A stretch of DNA of 64,000 nucleotides from Callipepla californica brunnescens (Eukaryota; Chordata; Aves; Galliformes; Odontophoridae). Below, in pieces: positions 63,546 to 64,000 of the stretch (the stretch's first letter is position 1; each line of letters begins with the position of its first letter). Location: NCBI GenBank assembly GCA_023055505.1, contig JALIRH010000004.1:16425368-16489367 (forward strand). Reading direction: 5' to 3'. Both the position numbers and the translations under genes were made by a program. The notes under the pieces are model-generated. The model saw only the letters and a program-made list of their open reading frames with translations, did no database searches and was not told the origin of the DNA.

Positions 63546-64000
63546 GGAACTGAAGTCATTAAATGATGCTCTGCTTTTTGTCTTTCTCCTCACCACGCAT
63601 CACACCCTTCAGTCCCATCTCAGGCAAAACACTGTGAAGATCTCAGATGTTTGTTTGCTTTCCCCCTCAGACGCTGCAGCCCACTGTTGTGCCAGAACAC
63701 ATCAGCCCTACGGCTGCAAGAATCCAGAGGCAAGATCCTCTGTGAGGACATGTTGCTTCCTGGGAAACAAATATGACAGCAAACAGAGCACAAACACTGG
63801 CTAGGAAAAGAACAAGGCGGAGATAACTGACAGAAGCTGAGGTAGAAAAGACAATGTCTGAGTAAGTGTGGAGGTGTCAAGAAAAATCACATCATCTGCA
63901 TCATCACCCAGTCCTAAAACCCAGGAAACTCTCAGTTCATGAAGTCTTTCCTCCTGATTTGTCTTCCTTTCATCTTAACTCAGCTAAACACAGAAATGTA

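Larger units (their letters stand above)
62775..64000. other. Region upstream of the TP53I11 coding start
   Basis: Contains GC-richer DNA to about 63,120, an A29 run and an antisense CR1 fragment. TP53I11 noncoding first exons or a promoter may lie here or beyond the window. I see no TATA box or clear CpG island that would fix a start site. Confidence 0.5.

Noticed and set aside
1..64000. CRISPR arrays, rRNA, tRNA, prokaryotic operons or an intact retrovirus
   Set aside because: None of these patterns was seen. The gene structures are spliced and vertebrate.

Overview
The window is vertebrate nuclear DNA, most likely from a galliform bird such as chicken. Coding sequence is split into short exons with GT-AG borders and separated by kilobase-scale noncoding DNA. 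Two fragments look like the 3' end of avian CR1 LINEs. A mariner-type element with the TIR sequence typical of the chicken genome sits at about 52.85-53.38 kb. I see no bacterial-type operons, rRNA, tRNA or CRISPR.

Two protein-coding genes can be read exon by exon, and they point at each other tail to tail. On the plus strand, seven coding exons (35,877-51,858) give a 247-residue tetraspanin that I identify as TSPAN18. On the minus strand, six coding exons (62,731 down to 58,753) give a 189-residue four-helix membrane protein that I identify as TP53I11. The order CD82-TSPAN18-TP53I11-PRDM11 is known from human 11p11.2, so the pair is a conserved synteny block. No flanking gene is visible here.

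Layout: 1-35,847 has no exon I can support and is probably the 3' part of the long 5' noncoding intron of TSPAN18. It holds microsatellites, homopolymers, a CR1 tail and several AT-rich blocks that look like candidate enhancers. 35,848-51,858 is the TSPAN18 coding region. 51,859 to about 55.87 kb is its inferred long 3'UTR, with a mariner remnant inside it. Around 55.75-55.85 kb there are polyadenylation signals for both strands, so the two transcripts may overlap at their 3' ends. About 55.77-58.75 kb is the inferred TP53I11 3'UTR. 58.75-62.77 kb is the TP53I11 coding region. 62.78-64.0 kb is upstream of TP53I11 and contains an antisense CR1 fragment.

The two proteins are not known to act in one pathway. 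TSPAN18 is an endothelial and neural-crest tetraspanin. TP53I11 is a p53-inducible membrane protein. Their link here is positional. The most unusual noncoding signals are four copies of a 9-bp motif (TAGTTGCAY) in about 200 bp near 28.4 kb, the shared two-way 3' end region, the mariner hairpin in the TSPAN18 3'UTR, and a 14-bp palindrome made of two overlapping YY1-like sites on the TP53I11 start codon. I found no convincing undescribed gene system.
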